64,000 bases of DNA. It comes from an uncultured Coriobacteriaceae bacterium (lineage in GTDB: Bacteria > Actinomycetota > Coriobacteriia > Coriobacteriales > Atopobiaceae). The stretch covers positions 1 to 64,000 of the forward strand of contig CACYTH010000015.1 of the NCBI GenBank assembly GCA_902777325.1. Direction: 5' to 3'. The position numbers were made by a program, and so were the translations under genes. The notes under the pieces were generated by a model. That model did no database searches. It saw only the letters and a list, made by a program, of their open reading frames with translations, and was not told where the DNA came from. This document shows positions 38,949 to 47,640 of the stretch, piece after piece. Each line of letters starts with the position of its first letter. Positions within the stretch are counted from its first letter, which is position 1.

Positions 38949-39698
38949 CTACTCGTAGACCGCCCAAGCGCGCACGGGCAGACCAGTGGCGCCCTCGACG
39001 CGCGGGTAGGCGATGAAGATGATTGCGCCGGTGGCGGGAAGCTGGTCGAGGTTGGCCATGAGCTCGACCTGGAAGCGTCCAGATGCCAGAATGAGACGCT
39101 CGCAGGCGAGGTCGTCCTCCTTGACGGCCTCGGGCGAGGCGTCGGTGTCGAAGGTCTCGTGACCGATGGCCACCACGTCGCGCTCGTCGATGAGGAACCT
39201 CACCACCGGCAGGCTCCAGCCAGGCGCATGCTCGCCGCCCTCCTCGTCAAAGTTGTTGAGGGCGTCGTTGCTCGGCCAGCGATGGCACCAGCCGGTGCAC
39301 AGTGCGACAAAGCTGCCGGCGGGAATGGTGCCATGCTCGGCCTCGAAGGCCTCGATGTCGGCCAAGGTCACGGCATACTCGGGGTTCTCGGCGACCTTGT
39401 CGCGGACGTCGATGACCACGAGGGGCAGCGCGTGGTTCTCGATGGTAAAGGCCTCGGGACCAGACGCCCCCTCGATGAAGTGGTTGGGGAAGTCGATATG
39501 GGTGCCAAACTGACCCGGGAACTTGAAGGTGTGGATGCGGCAGCGCAGCATCGGGTTATCGTAGTCGAAGACCGTCTTGCAGAGCTCGACCGACCCCTCG
39601 GGAATGCCGCTCCAGAAGGGGCTCTCGTTGTTGAGCGTGTGCGAAAGCTCCACCCAGTGGCAGGATTTGAGCTGCTCAAGCGTGTTCCACAGACCCAT
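38949..39698 (-). CDS. Cyclase-family (kynurenine formamidase-like) hydrolase
   Basis: A 249-residue metal-dependent hydrolase of PF04199. The family metal motif appears as FGTHIDFPNHF (about residues 66-76), with an earlier WVELSHTL and a later VAIGHETFDTD. Family members hydrolyse N-formylkynurenine or small cyclic amides; the substrate here is not evident. The ATG at 39698 follows AAAAGGAGGAACGAGA. It is preceded by an unusually long, structured leader and a good promoter (39973-40001), and is convergent with the kinase gene. Confidence 0.85.
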   Translation of the reverse strand: MGLWNTLEQLKSCHWVELSHTLNNESPFWSGIPEGSVELCKTVFDYDNPMLRCRIHTFKFPGQFGTHIDFPNHFIEGASGPEAFTIENHALPLVVIDVRDKVAENPEYAVTLADIEAFEAEHGTIPAGSFVALCTGWCHRWPSNDALNNFDEEGGEHAPGWSLPVVRFLIDERDVVAIGHETFDTDASPEAVKEDDLACERLILASGRFQVELMANLDQLPATGAIIFIAYPRVEGATGLPVRAWAVYE

Positions 39699-39966
39699 TC
39701 TCGTTCCTCCTTTTCCAAGGTGTTCTAGGCGTGAGTTCTCTTTAGCACACAACGCCATGCGATTTGCCCCCGGGCCATCATAGGCACGATGGGAACCAGA
39801 CGCCGTTGCCTTGAGGCGGTGCCACTAAAGTAGGGTCACGTTTCCGACCGAGGGCAGCTGACAGCCTCCCGTTTGATGGGCGACTGTCCTCCAGCGGCTT
39901 TGCTGGAGTTAGAGAGGGGTGGCGCTCCCAGCCTTGCAGCCTACGGCATCGGCCACTGATTGTGAT
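39699..39966 (-). promoter_or_regulatory. Long structured 5' leader upstream of the cyclase-family gene (riboswitch candidate)
   Basis: About 268 bases separate the predicted start point from the cyclase ATG, with no gene. At least three helices can be drawn: GTGGC/GCCAC (39919-39923 with 39952-39956), CTCCAGC/GCTGGAG (39889-39895 with 39902-39908), and directly abutting it GACAG/CTGTC (39860-39864 with 39884-39888) enclosing CCC/GGG. I do not recognise a described riboswitch class. Confidence 0.45.
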
Positions 39967-39972
39967 GCGATC

Positions 39973-40001
39973 ATCATATCAGAACATTTGTTCGTATGCA
40001 A
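39973..40001 (-). promoter_or_regulatory. Promoter with operator-like palindrome, driving the structured leader
   Basis: On the minus strand TTGCAT (39996-40001) and TATGAT (39973-39978) are 17 bp apart. The spacer contains GAACA-N2-TGTTC (39982-39993), a likely repressor site. Confidence 0.6.
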
Positions 40002-40009
40002 CAAGAACT

Positions 40010-40614
40010 CTACCCTTGTGGCGCGAAGCAGGTCTCGCAGGCTTGCTCGAAGTGCTCGCAGAAGCGCTGACGGGCAAGCTGGGACTCGGGGAGGTCTGGC
40101 TCCAGCATGTCGAAGGCATGGTAGAGACCCTCGTAGACGTCCACCTCCGCCTGCACGCCCGCCGCGCGGAGCGCCTTCACATATGCAAGCGTCTCGTCGT
40201 GAAACGGCTCGCCGGTGCTCACGAAGGTGTAGGCGGGCGGAAGGCCGACGAGGTCGGTGGCGCGAGCGGCAGCCGCATAGGGCGACACCTGCACCGACCG
40301 CGCGTCCTCGCGCAGGTAGAGCCACCATGCCTGGTGGTTGCGCCGCGTGTTCCAGATCTTGTTGTGGTTGTCTGCGGAGCTCGGCGTGTCCAGGTTGTCG
40401 ATCATGGCTCGACGAGGTCGACCGCCCGCGACATGAAGACCATCTCCTTCATGCCTGTGGCGTACCCACCCCCGTGGATCCAGAGCACGCCCGGAGCGTC
40501 GGGCCGAGGGGCGGCCGGCCTGAGCACGAGTGCGGATATACGGCGTCTACCTGCGACGATATTCACATGCTCGGTGCGCAGGTCCAGCCCTCGTGCAGTC
40601 AGCCGAACGTTCAC
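40010..40614 (-). pseudogene. Alpha/beta hydrolase with internal deletion
   Basis: Two reading frames encode the two ends of one HSL-type alpha/beta hydrolase. The first (GTG at 40614 to TGA at 40402, 70 residues) contains the oxyanion-hole motif VLWIHGGGYATG. The second (from about 40405, 131 residues) contains the acid/histidine end (FVSTGEPFHDETLAYVKAL, GLYHAFDMLEP). The roughly 60-100 residues between them, including the GDSAGG nucleophile, are missing, and the junction has shifted the frame. Its GTG overlaps the stop of the preceding reading frame (GTGA). Confidence 0.85.
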
Positions 40615-41218
40615 GGTGGCCCTCCTTGACCCGCTCTTGCCGCCCGCCCAGGCGCAGCCCCACTTCCCATGGTTACAGGGCCCTCACCGTAGCATGAGGG
40701 CCCTGCGTCATAACGATAGCTGTAATATTCGCTCTTTTGGCCCTTCTTGGGCTTGCGGCGGATAACCTGCCACAGGGTGCGCGTGCCGGCAATGACATGG
40801 GACAGCTTGAAGGCCGCATACCCCATCGCCGCCAGGGCCGCGGCGGAGGAGGCGTCTATCGAGCCTGAGCCGGCGCCTCCGTAGACGAAGTCGACCGAGT
40901 TCTGGCCCAAGAGCGTCACCTGCGCACCACGGGCAAGGGGAAGCGCGCCACCCTCGTTTCGCAGAAGCACGATGCCTTCCTGCTCGATCTGCCGCGCGAG
41001 CTTGCCGGCCGCCCCGTACTGATCCTCCGGGGTCTCGTACGACGAGAGGAAGTAGAGGTCTTCCGTTGCGTTCTCCACCACATGCGTGGGGAAGCCGAGA
41101 AACACGTTTATCGACTTGCTGAATATGGGGGCGCCAATGTTACCCACCACGATACCCAGCGCGCAGACGGCACCTAGCAACCAAAGGGGAACCCCAGCAG
41201 CTTACGGATGATTCTCAT
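40611..41218 (-). pseudogene. Remnant of a membrane-anchored GH3 glucosidase
   Basis: Starting at ATG 41218 the frame gives MRIIRKLLG and then shifts in a run of G near 41200. The next frame (TTG 41180) continues with an N-terminal anchor LGAVCALGIVVGN and a GH3 C-terminal-type domain start (QIEQEGIVLLRNEGGALPLA, VTLLGQNSVDFVYGGAGSG). At about residue 115 it jumps to a tail like the end of the permuted enzyme (KLSHVIAGTRTLWQVIRRKP). About 800 residues, including the catalytic barrel, are gone. A hairpin (40676-40705) lies in the run-on part. It is the decayed relative of the gene at 33577-36675. Confidence 0.8.
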
Positions 41219-41356
41219 GGCACACTCCATCCCTTTGCGTCATGAACCCCATAACCACCTAGGCAAAACGTATAGAAAACGAAAGGTGTCGTTTACCTCA
41301 TGTCAAAACCGGTTGGCCACGTGTCCGATTCTGCAAGGCCCACCGCATGACGTGCG

Positions 41357-41791
41357 CTATTTGTCATCCGGCGCGATCCAGAACTTGAGCAGCGGGAAGC
41401 TGATGATCACCGCAAGCAGCGTCCCCGCAACCGGCACGACCACGCCATTGACTGCCGTCGCCGCCACGCCCGCACCGATGAGCAGCTGGCCCACCTTGGG
41501 CACGATGACCGAGTTCAGCACGATGATGACGAGCGCCAGCACCGCGTACTTGGGCGCGGACTTGGAGAAGTCCGCCGTGGACTTGAAGACGAACTTCATC
41601 TGCACGAAGTAGTTGACCACCTGGGAGGCCAGCTCGGCGAGGAAGACCACCGCCATGCCCGCACCGCCCGTGAGCGCCGTGCCCACCCACGTGACCACGA
41701 AGCGCGCAACGGTGGACACGTTGGACAGGATGTTGAACAGGATGAACTCCCAGAGGGCCTGATGCTCCTCTTTCCACTCTTTGAGTGCCAT
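41357..41791 (-). CDS. GtrA-like membrane protein
   Basis: A 144-residue protein with four predicted membrane segments (FILFNILSNVSTVARFVV, AVVFLAELASQVVNYFVQ, YAVLALVIIVLNSVIV, GVVVPVAGTLLAVIISFPL). The plan and the motif region VNYFVQMKFVFKS match the GtrA/DPMS family, thought to flip polyprenyl-linked sugars for surface glycosylation. The ATG at 41791 has GGTGGAGCT upstream; a longer frame would start inside the palindromic repeat at 41818. It lies between the GH3 remnant and an intact GH3. Confidence 0.85.
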   Translation of the reverse strand: MALKEWKEEHQALWEFILFNILSNVSTVARFVVTWVGTALTGGAGMAVVFLAELASQVVNYFVQMKFVFKSTADFSKSAPKYAVLALVIIVLNSVIVPKVGQLLIGAGVAATAVNGVVVPVAGTLLAVIISFPLLKFWIAPDDK

Positions 41792-41817
41792 AGCTCCACC
41801 TCTCATGCCGGAAGGCA

Positions 41818-41878
41818 TGCCACGGGGGGTAACCCCCCGTGACAGGTCATGTCAGAAGGGGTAACCCCCTGTGACAGG
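41818..41878. repeat. GGGGTTACCCC palindromic repeat, two tandem copies
   Basis: Unit 1 is 41818-41846 (TGCCA...TGACAGG around ACGGGGGG-TAA-CCCCCCGT). Unit 2 is 41850-41878 (TGTCA...TGACAGG around GGGGTAACCCCC). They lie in the same orientation with a 32-base period, between the GtrA-like gene and the 3' end of the GH3 gene. Confidence 0.85.
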
Positions 41879-41884
41879 TCAGCC

Positions 41885-44461
41885 CTACTGACGGGACTGG
41901 TCCGCCTCCTTGAGCGCGCGGACGCTCGCCACGTTGCGGATGGCGTTGACCGCCATGGCCAGGGCCCAGGGCCCCAGCACCCACAGCAGGCAGAGCAGGA
42001 CCGCCAGGCCCACACCCTTGCCAAGGGCGATGGTCGCCACCAAAAGCACGAGGCCACCGAGGCCCCAGCCCTTTGCCTCGCGCACGATGGCACGGACGAG
42101 GCCGCTGTCGGTGATGCCGCCCGTCATCTGGCCGATGGCGCGCAGGGGCATGTTGTAGACGAACTCGATGTTGATGCTGGGCATGCCCGACTTGAGCGCA
42201 TTGCGCTCCACGATACCCAGCACCGCACCAACGGCCGCCAGCAGCGGACTTCTGCTGTGCGTGAGATCGCGGAAGGTCATGCGCTCGTCGATGGTCACCT
42301 TGGGCTCGGGCAGCGGGCGGCCGAGCAGGGCGGCAAACTGCGCATCGCTCACGCAGGCGCCGGCGACCTGGCCCGTCTCGTACGGGGCAAGGTCAAGACC
42401 CACGTAGGGGTTGGGCGCGTCCGTCCCCGACAGCTCGACGGTGCCGACAAGGCGCACGTCGTCACTCGATGCTGCCACACGCAGCTCGTAGGTGCCGCCC
42501 TCGGCCTCCCAGGCGTCGGTCGCCACGTTCCAGTAGCGGAAGGCGGTCTCGCCGAGGGTGAACGTCACGTCGCGCGACTCGCCCGGCTGCAGGGCGACCT
42601 TTGCGAAGGCCTTGAGCTCCTGCTCGGGACGGAACACCTGATGGTCGGGCTTCGCCACGTACAGCTGGACGACCTCGGCGCCAGCCACGTCGCCGGTGTT
42701 GGTCACGGTGACGGTGGCCTTGGTCCCGGCGCCGCGCCTGGCGTCACCCGGCGCCACGCGCAGGTTGGAGTAGGCAAAGGTGGTGTAGGAGAGGCCGAAG
42801 CCAAAGGGGAAGGCCGGTCGCACGTCCGCCGTCTGGCAATAGCGGTAGCCCACGTAGAGCCCCTCGCGGTACTCTGCGGTCTTCTCGTAGCTGGGGAAGT
42901 TGCCTGCCGTGGGGTTGTCCGAGCAGCGCTGGTACCAGGTCTCGGCCGTCTTGCCGGAGGGGTTGACGCGGCCCATGAGCACGTCGAGCGCCGCAGCGGA
43001 ACCCGCCTGGCCACCCAGGGCGAGATGCAAAAGCGCACGCGCATCCACCGCCCAGTCGGTCTCGACCGAGGCGCCCGCGGAGAGCAGGACGACCGTGTTC
43101 GGATTGACCGCGGCCACGGCCTTGAGCAGGGAGACCTGCGCATCGGAGAGGCGCATGCCCAGACGGTCGATTCCCTCGGACTCGGCCGACTCCTCAAGGC
43201 CCAAGTTGATGATGGCCACGTCGGCGCGGCGTGCAAGGTCCGCCGCTGCCTGCTGGAGGCCCGCGTCGGCGGCGCTGTCGCGCTCGAAGCCGCGCTCCAT
43301 GCCCACCAGCTGCAGGTCCTCCTGCCCGACAAGCTCAGCCAGCGTGTCAAGCTGCGTGCAGTTGACCAGCGAGGAGCCCGCGCCCTGATAGCGAGGCGTC
43401 ACCGTGAAGTCACCGATGATGGCTACGCGCGTACCAGCGGCCAGTGGCAGCAGGGGCTGGTCGCCCGCGACGGTGCCGCGCGCCTCGGCCTTGCCGTTCT
43501 TGAGCAGCACGATGGACTGGGCGGCAATCTCGCGCGCCAGCTGGTGATGCGCGACCTGGTCAAAGGTCTGGCCCTGCTTGGCCTCCACCACCGCACGCGT
43601 GCGCAGAACCAGATGCAGTGCCTCCTCCACGCGGGCGTCAACCGTCGCCTCGGAGATGCGGCCCTCGCGCACGGCCGCGGCCAGCGTGCGGGCCTCGTCC
43701 AGGCCCGGCGCAGGCATCTCGAAGTTGGATCCCGCCGCAACGCCCGCCACGTGGTCGTTGCTGCCACCCCAGTCGGTCACCACCGCGCCGCCAAAGCCCC
43801 AGCTATCGCGCAGGATCTCCTGCAGCAGGTGCCTTGACTCGTTGGCGTAGGTGCCGTTGACCAGGTTGTAGCTGGTCATGATGGTCCACGGGTCGCTCTC
43901 GCGCACCACGATCTCAAAGCCCGTGAGATAGAGCTCGCGGAGGGTCCGCTCGTCGAGGACGGAGTCGGATGCCTGGCGGCGCGTCTCCTGGCTGTTGACG
44001 GCAAAGTGCTTGGGGCAGGCAGCCACGCCCTGGCTCTGGATGCCACGCACGTAGGCGGCGGCCATCTTGCCCGCGAGGATGGGATCCTCGGAGAAGTACT
44101 CGAAGTTGCGGCCGGTCAGCGGGCTGCGCTTGATGTTGAGGCCCGGCCCCAGCACGCAGCTCACGCCCTGGCAGGCGGCCTCCTCGCCCAGCGCCTCGCC
44201 CAGGCGCTCGCCCAGCGACGGGTCCCAGCTCTGCGCGACGGTGGCAGCCGTCGGGAAGCACGTTGCCGGCAGGCTCCCGCCAATGCCCAGGTGGTTGGCC
44301 GTCTCGGGGTCCTGATGGCGCATGCCGTGAGGCCCATCGGAGAACTGCAGCTCGGGGATGCCGAGGCTGGGGATGGCAAAGCTGCCAAAGGCGCTCGCGC
44401 CCTGCAGGATCGCGCACTTCTCCTCCAGCGTCATGCGAGAGATGATGTCTTCGTACGCCAT
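41885..44461 (-). CDS. GH3 beta-glucosidase with C-terminal membrane segments
   Basis: An 858-residue enzyme with the standard GH3 order. The N-terminal barrel contains FSDGPHGMRHQ, LGPGLNIKRSPLTGRNFEYF and the nucleophile in GGAVVTDWGGSND (about residue 225). Then come the alpha/beta C-terminal domain and a fibronectin-like domain (KATVTVTNTGDVAGAEVVQL). Unlike common GH3s it ends with about 150 extra residues holding two or more hydrophobic segments (GLGGLVLLVATIALGKGVGL, LLCLLWVLGPWALAM). There is no N-terminal signal, so the catalytic part may face the cytoplasm, which is unusual. The ATG at 44461 has GAGAGGACG upstream. It lies downstream of the OmpR-type two-component genes. Confidence 0.92.
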   Translation of the reverse strand: MAYEDIISRMTLEEKCAILQGASAFGSFAIPSLGIPELQFSDGPHGMRHQDPETANHLGIGGSLPATCFPTAATVAQSWDPSLGERLGEALGEEAACQGVSCVLGPGLNIKRSPLTGRNFEYFSEDPILAGKMAAAYVRGIQSQGVAACPKHFAVNSQETRRQASDSVLDERTLRELYLTGFEIVVRESDPWTIMTSYNLVNGTYANESRHLLQEILRDSWGFGGAVVTDWGGSNDHVAGVAAGSNFEMPAPGLDEARTLAAAVREGRISEATVDARVEEALHLVLRTRAVVEAKQGQTFDQVAHHQLAREIAAQSIVLLKNGKAEARGTVAGDQPLLPLAAGTRVAIIGDFTVTPRYQGAGSSLVNCTQLDTLAELVGQEDLQLVGMERGFERDSAADAGLQQAAADLARRADVAIINLGLEESAESEGIDRLGMRLSDAQVSLLKAVAAVNPNTVVLLSAGASVETDWAVDARALLHLALGGQAGSAAALDVLMGRVNPSGKTAETWYQRCSDNPTAGNFPSYEKTAEYREGLYVGYRYCQTADVRPAFPFGFGLSYTTFAYSNLRVAPGDARRGAGTKATVTVTNTGDVAGAEVVQLYVAKPDHQVFRPEQELKAFAKVALQPGESRDVTFTLGETAFRYWNVATDAWEAEGGTYELRVAASSDDVRLVGTVELSGTDAPNPYVGLDLAPYETGQVAGACVSDAQFAALLGRPLPEPKVTIDERMTFRDLTHSRSPLLAAVGAVLGIVERNALKSGMPSINIEFVYNMPLRAIGQMTGGITDSGLVRAIVREAKGWGLGGLVLLVATIALGKGVGLAVLLCLLWVLGPWALAMAVNAIRNVASVRALKEADQSRQ

Positions 44462-44603
44462 GGGTCGTCCTCTCAAACGTTATTCCTCGAGTCTGAGAGT
44501 ACGACACCCGGGCCTGTCGGGAAGGCTCCTGTCGCAATCGGTCGGTGTGGTGGCACGTTTGGGCGAGTGTCTTCGCACCCATCCCGCGAATCCTGCCGGA
44601 TGT

Positions 44604-45755
44604 CTACCCGACCACCACGCAGCGCAGGGCGAAGGCCTTGGCAAAGCGGCCGTAGGGCTGCGCGAGGGTGAGGTCATACCCGTGCAGGTCGGCGATGCGC
44701 TTGCAGATGGATAGGCCGAGGCCGCTGCCGCCCGATGACACGCGCGCTGCGTCTCCTCGCGAGAAGGGCTGGAAGAGCGAGGCTGGATCGTCGGTGATGG
44801 GCACACCCGTGTCGGCCACGACCACATAGGCCACACCCGCCTCGCGCACCAGCAAAAGCGCGATCTCGGTGCCTGGCTGGTTGTGCCGCACTGCGTTTAC
44901 CAGCAGGTTTGCCACTACTCGCCCCAGCTGCACATCGTCGGCAAAGACCGGGCACGGGTCCTCGGGCACCTCCACCGAGAGGTGCATCCCCGCTGCCTCG
45001 ATGTCCTCGTAGGCAACCGCCGCCTCGCGCAGCAGCAGTTGCGGCAGGTCGATGCGCTCCCGCTCAAGCGTATACGAGCCACTCCCCAGCTTGGCGTACT
45101 CGAAGACCGAAGAGACCAGTCCGCTCATCTTGTCCGTCTTGTCGCAGATGGACTGCAGGTATTCGGCCCGCTGAGCGTCGTCGCGCACCACGTCATCCGC
45201 AATCGCGTGCGCCATGCCCGAGATTGCCATGAGCGGCGTGCGCAGGTCGTGGGCTATGTCGGTCATAAACTGGCTGCGCTGCTGGTCGATCTGGGCCAGC
45301 TCGCGCTCGCGGCGCTCCTGGAGGGCGCGCACGCGGCGCACCACCATGCGCGCGTACATCAGGGCCCCGTACAGGGGCGCAAGCACGAGCATTGCCAGCA
45401 TGAGCAGCGTGAGCAGCACGATGAGCGAGCCACGCGCAAGGCCGAGGGTCTGCAGGTAATTGCCCTGCACGATCGATCCGACCAGCAGGCCAAACCAGCG
45501 GAGAAGCGCTCCGAGCGAGCTGGCATTCTGCGGAAGCGACGCGTTGAGGCCACTCGCCATTCCGCGCAACAGGGGCAGCAGGCAACGGCCCTCGAACCAC
45601 ACCACCAGTGACTCGGTCAGCATGACCGCCAGCATCACCAACACGAAGCGCACGACCAGATACGAGATCAGCTCGTTGGTTCCCTCGGGGGTTGAGAGGT
45701 CCATCTCCACCTTGTCGCGCTCGGCGGACGCACTTGCACGGTTCCAGACGCCCAT
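44604..45755 (-). CDS. Sensor histidine kinase (HisKA type)
   Basis: A 383-residue membrane kinase with two N-terminal hydrophobic segments (about residues 30-55 and 110-135) and an extracytoplasmic loop between them. The phosphoacceptor is in DIAHDLRTPLMAISGM; the ATP-binding domain has NLLVNAVRHNQPG, VADTGVPIT and GGSGLGLSICKRI. The ATG at 45755 follows GGAGAGGTGA and lies just after the regulator's stop, so they form an operon. Confidence 0.93.
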   Translation of the reverse strand: MGVWNRASASAERDKVEMDLSTPEGTNELISYLVVRFVLVMLAVMLTESLVVWFEGRCLLPLLRGMASGLNASLPQNASSLGALLRWFGLLVGSIVQGNYLQTLGLARGSLIVLLTLLMLAMLVLAPLYGALMYARMVVRRVRALQERRERELAQIDQQRSQFMTDIAHDLRTPLMAISGMAHAIADDVVRDDAQRAEYLQSICDKTDKMSGLVSSVFEYAKLGSGSYTLERERIDLPQLLLREAAVAYEDIEAAGMHLSVEVPEDPCPVFADDVQLGRVVANLLVNAVRHNQPGTEIALLLVREAGVAYVVVADTGVPITDDPASLFQPFSRGDAARVSSGGSGLGLSICKRIADLHGYDLTLAQPYGRFAKAFALRCVVVG

Positions 45756-45759
45756 GAGC

Positions 45760-46455
45760 TCACCTCTCCAGCCGGTAGCCAAGGCCCCTGATGGTCTTGA
45801 TGTAGGCCTGCGGCTCGTCGCCGAGCTTGGAGCGCAGCTTGCTCATGCAGACCATCACGCTGTTCTCGGCCGCCACGTACTCATCTCCCCAACCGCACTC
45901 GTAGAGCTGCTGCTTGGTGAAGACGCGCCCGGGATGCTCCATGAGCAGCGTCATGATGCGGAGCTCCACCGGCGTCAGGTCCACAGGGGCACCGCCGCAG
46001 GTGAGCGCGCAGGCATCCCGGTCCAGCTCGAGATCGCGCACGCGCAGCACGGCCGCCGCCTGCGCCTGTCCCTGCTGACGAGCCATGAGGCCCTTGGCGC
46101 GACGCAGGGTCGCGCCGACGCGCGCCACCGCCTCGAGCGGGTTGAAGGGCTTGACCAAGTAGTCGTCCGCACCGAGGTTGAGGCCCAAGATCTTGTCGGG
46201 ATCCTGGCCCTTGGCGGAGATTACGATGACCGGCACGTCGCTCGTCTCGCGGATGCGCTTGAGCACATGGTAGCCGTCAAGCACGGGCATCATGATGTCG
46301 AGTAGGCAGAGGTCGATGTGGTCGTCGAGCAGCGACTCGAGCGCGGCCGCGCCATCGGCGGCCTCGAGCACCTCATACCCGGCATTCTCCAGGTACAGCA
46401 CGAGGACGCTGCGAATGTCCGGCTCGTCGTCGGCAACAAGAATCCTGTCAGCCAC
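45760..46455 (-). CDS. OmpR-family response regulator
   Basis: A 231-residue regulator. The receiver domain has ILVADDEPDI, the phosphoacceptor in LCLLDIMMPVLDGY and the lysine in ADDYLVKPFNP. The winged-helix domain (about residues 130-230) contains VDLTPVELRIMTLLMEHPGR and KTIRGLGYRLER. The start is the GTG at 46455, behind GAGGGGAGAAACC. Operon partner of the kinase at 44604-45755; no target can be read from the sequence. Confidence 0.94.
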   Translation of the reverse strand: MADRILVADDEPDIRSVLVLYLENAGYEVLEAADGAAALESLLDDHIDLCLLDIMMPVLDGYHVLKRIRETSDVPVIVISAKGQDPDKILGLNLGADDYLVKPFNPLEAVARVGATLRRAKGLMARQQGQAQAAAVLRVRDLELDRDACALTCGGAPVDLTPVELRIMTLLMEHPGRVFTKQQLYECGWGDEYVAAENSVMVCMSKLRSKLGDEPQAYIKTIRGLGYRLER

Positions 46456-46490
46456 GGTTTCTCCCCTCTCGCACGCTTGTAGGCGCAAGA

Positions 46491-46516
46491 GCCATCCGAG
46501 CCGAAGCCCGGATGGC
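46491..46516 (-). terminator. Hairpin terminator after the DUF975 gene
   Basis: On the minus strand an 11-bp stem (46506-46516 with 46491-46501, one G-T pair) carries a TTCG tetraloop. It lies 30 bases beyond the DUF975 stop; the following TCTTGC is only weakly T-rich. Confidence 0.6.
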
Positions 46517-46545
46517 ATGGTGCATGACGTGCTTGTTTGTTGATA

Positions 46546-47583
46546 CTACGCCTGTGGGTCGTGCTCGACAACGGAACTGGTGGGTGCGGTGTCGGAGCCG
46601 TCAGCCGCGTCGTCCCACACCGGTGCGGGCGCGTTCTCGGCCGCGAAGGGCGGCACGGGCACCGCGGAAGCGGGAGTGGGTGCCGGCGCGGGCAGCGGCG
46701 CGTTGTGGCGCGGGGCCGTCTGGCCGTAGCGCAGCTCCTCGTACAGCGCGGCGTCGGTCATCTTCTTGTACGGCGAGGCGTAGAAGATGGTGACGAGTCC
46801 GAGCGTGGGGAGGGCCAGCAGGTACCAGCCGATGAAGGAGAGGTCGAGCACGAAGGCGCGCCACTTGTTGCCAGTCATCATCCGCTTGCTCTCGGCGAAG
46901 GCGCGGTCCTTGGTCATGGTGGGGTCGTCGGCCAGCAGGTACGGGATCATGCGGTACTCGTAGGCCTTCACGATGCCCGGGACGATGAGCAGCAGGCCCC
47001 AGAGGAGGGTGTAGATGTCGCGCCAGAACATGGTCCTGACCGTCTCGCGGTAGTTGTTGTCAAAACCGAAGGCGACCTCCTTGACCTCGGCCTTCTGATT
47101 GAGGTTGCGCGTGAAGAAGCGATAGGTGCCCACCTCGAGCGGGTTGGCGAGAAACGCCTCGATGGTGAGAGCGATGGCGACCACCACGATGGCGATCACG
47201 AAGACGACACCCGCGACTGCAAAGGCCTCGGCAGGCGAGAGGCTGAGGTGCACTGGGCTGATCTCCTCGACGATGCTCTCGGGCTCGCTGTAGTCATTGA
47301 CGAGCCCCGTAATCTCGTCGATGGGAGGGTTGTCCGGATCGGTCATATCGATCTCGTCGAGGTCCTCCAGCATCTGATCGACCTCGGTTGGGCTCAGCTC
47401 ATGCTCATAGGTAGTCATTTCGGGCCGATAGGCATAGTCGGATGCGCGGTTGCCACCGGCTGTTCCAACGAAGCCAGCCCCACTGCAGACGATCGTGAAC
47501 ACCAACGCAACAAGCACCGTCTTCCAGTAGTTGAAGTGCAGGGTTTCCTTGGCCTTGGCCTTGAGCTCTTTTCTGGTCCACAT
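46546..47583 (-). CDS. DUF975-family integral membrane protein
   Basis: A 345-residue protein beginning MWTRKELKAKAKETLHFNYW, the typical start of the DUF975 (PF06161) family, which has no established function. There are about five hydrophobic segments, including TVLVALVFTIVCSGAGFVG, AVAGVVFVIAIVVVAIALT and the TLLWGLLLIVPGIVKAYEY segment, then FVLDLSFIGWYLLALPTLGL. A large acidic extracytoplasmic loop follows the first segment, and the C-terminal tail is proline/alanine-rich (APLPAPAPTPASAVPVPP). The ATG at 47583 follows AAGGAGGACATC. Its upstream region carries a double direct repeat. Confidence 0.85.
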   Translation of the reverse strand: MWTRKELKAKAKETLHFNYWKTVLVALVFTIVCSGAGFVGTAGGNRASDYAYRPEMTTYEHELSPTEVDQMLEDLDEIDMTDPDNPPIDEITGLVNDYSEPESIVEEISPVHLSLSPAEAFAVAGVVFVIAIVVVAIALTIEAFLANPLEVGTYRFFTRNLNQKAEVKEVAFGFDNNYRETVRTMFWRDIYTLLWGLLLIVPGIVKAYEYRMIPYLLADDPTMTKDRAFAESKRMMTGNKWRAFVLDLSFIGWYLLALPTLGLVTIFYASPYKKMTDAALYEELRYGQTAPRHNAPLPAPAPTPASAVPVPPFAAENAPAPVWDDAADGSDTAPTSSVVEHDPQA

Positions 47584-47640
47584 GATGTCCTCCTTGATGT
47601 GCAGACCACACTTGCTTTGTATGGCATCAAGGATAGGAGG

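Noticed and set aside
40676..40705. Terminator in the GH3 remnant (CAGGGCCCTCA/TGAGGGCCCTG)
   Set aside because: The 11-bp stem is clear, but it lies inside the present reading frame and has no T-run, so I mention it only in the pseudogene entry.
41310..41330. TTGACA upstream of the GH3 remnant on the minus strand
   Set aside because: No acceptable -10 hexamer occurs at 16-18 bp. TATACG is 26 bp away, so I did not list it as a promoter.
41792..41818. Longer start for the GtrA-like protein at ATG 41818
   Set aside because: This ATG lies inside the palindromic repeat, and a good ribosome site precedes ATG 41791.
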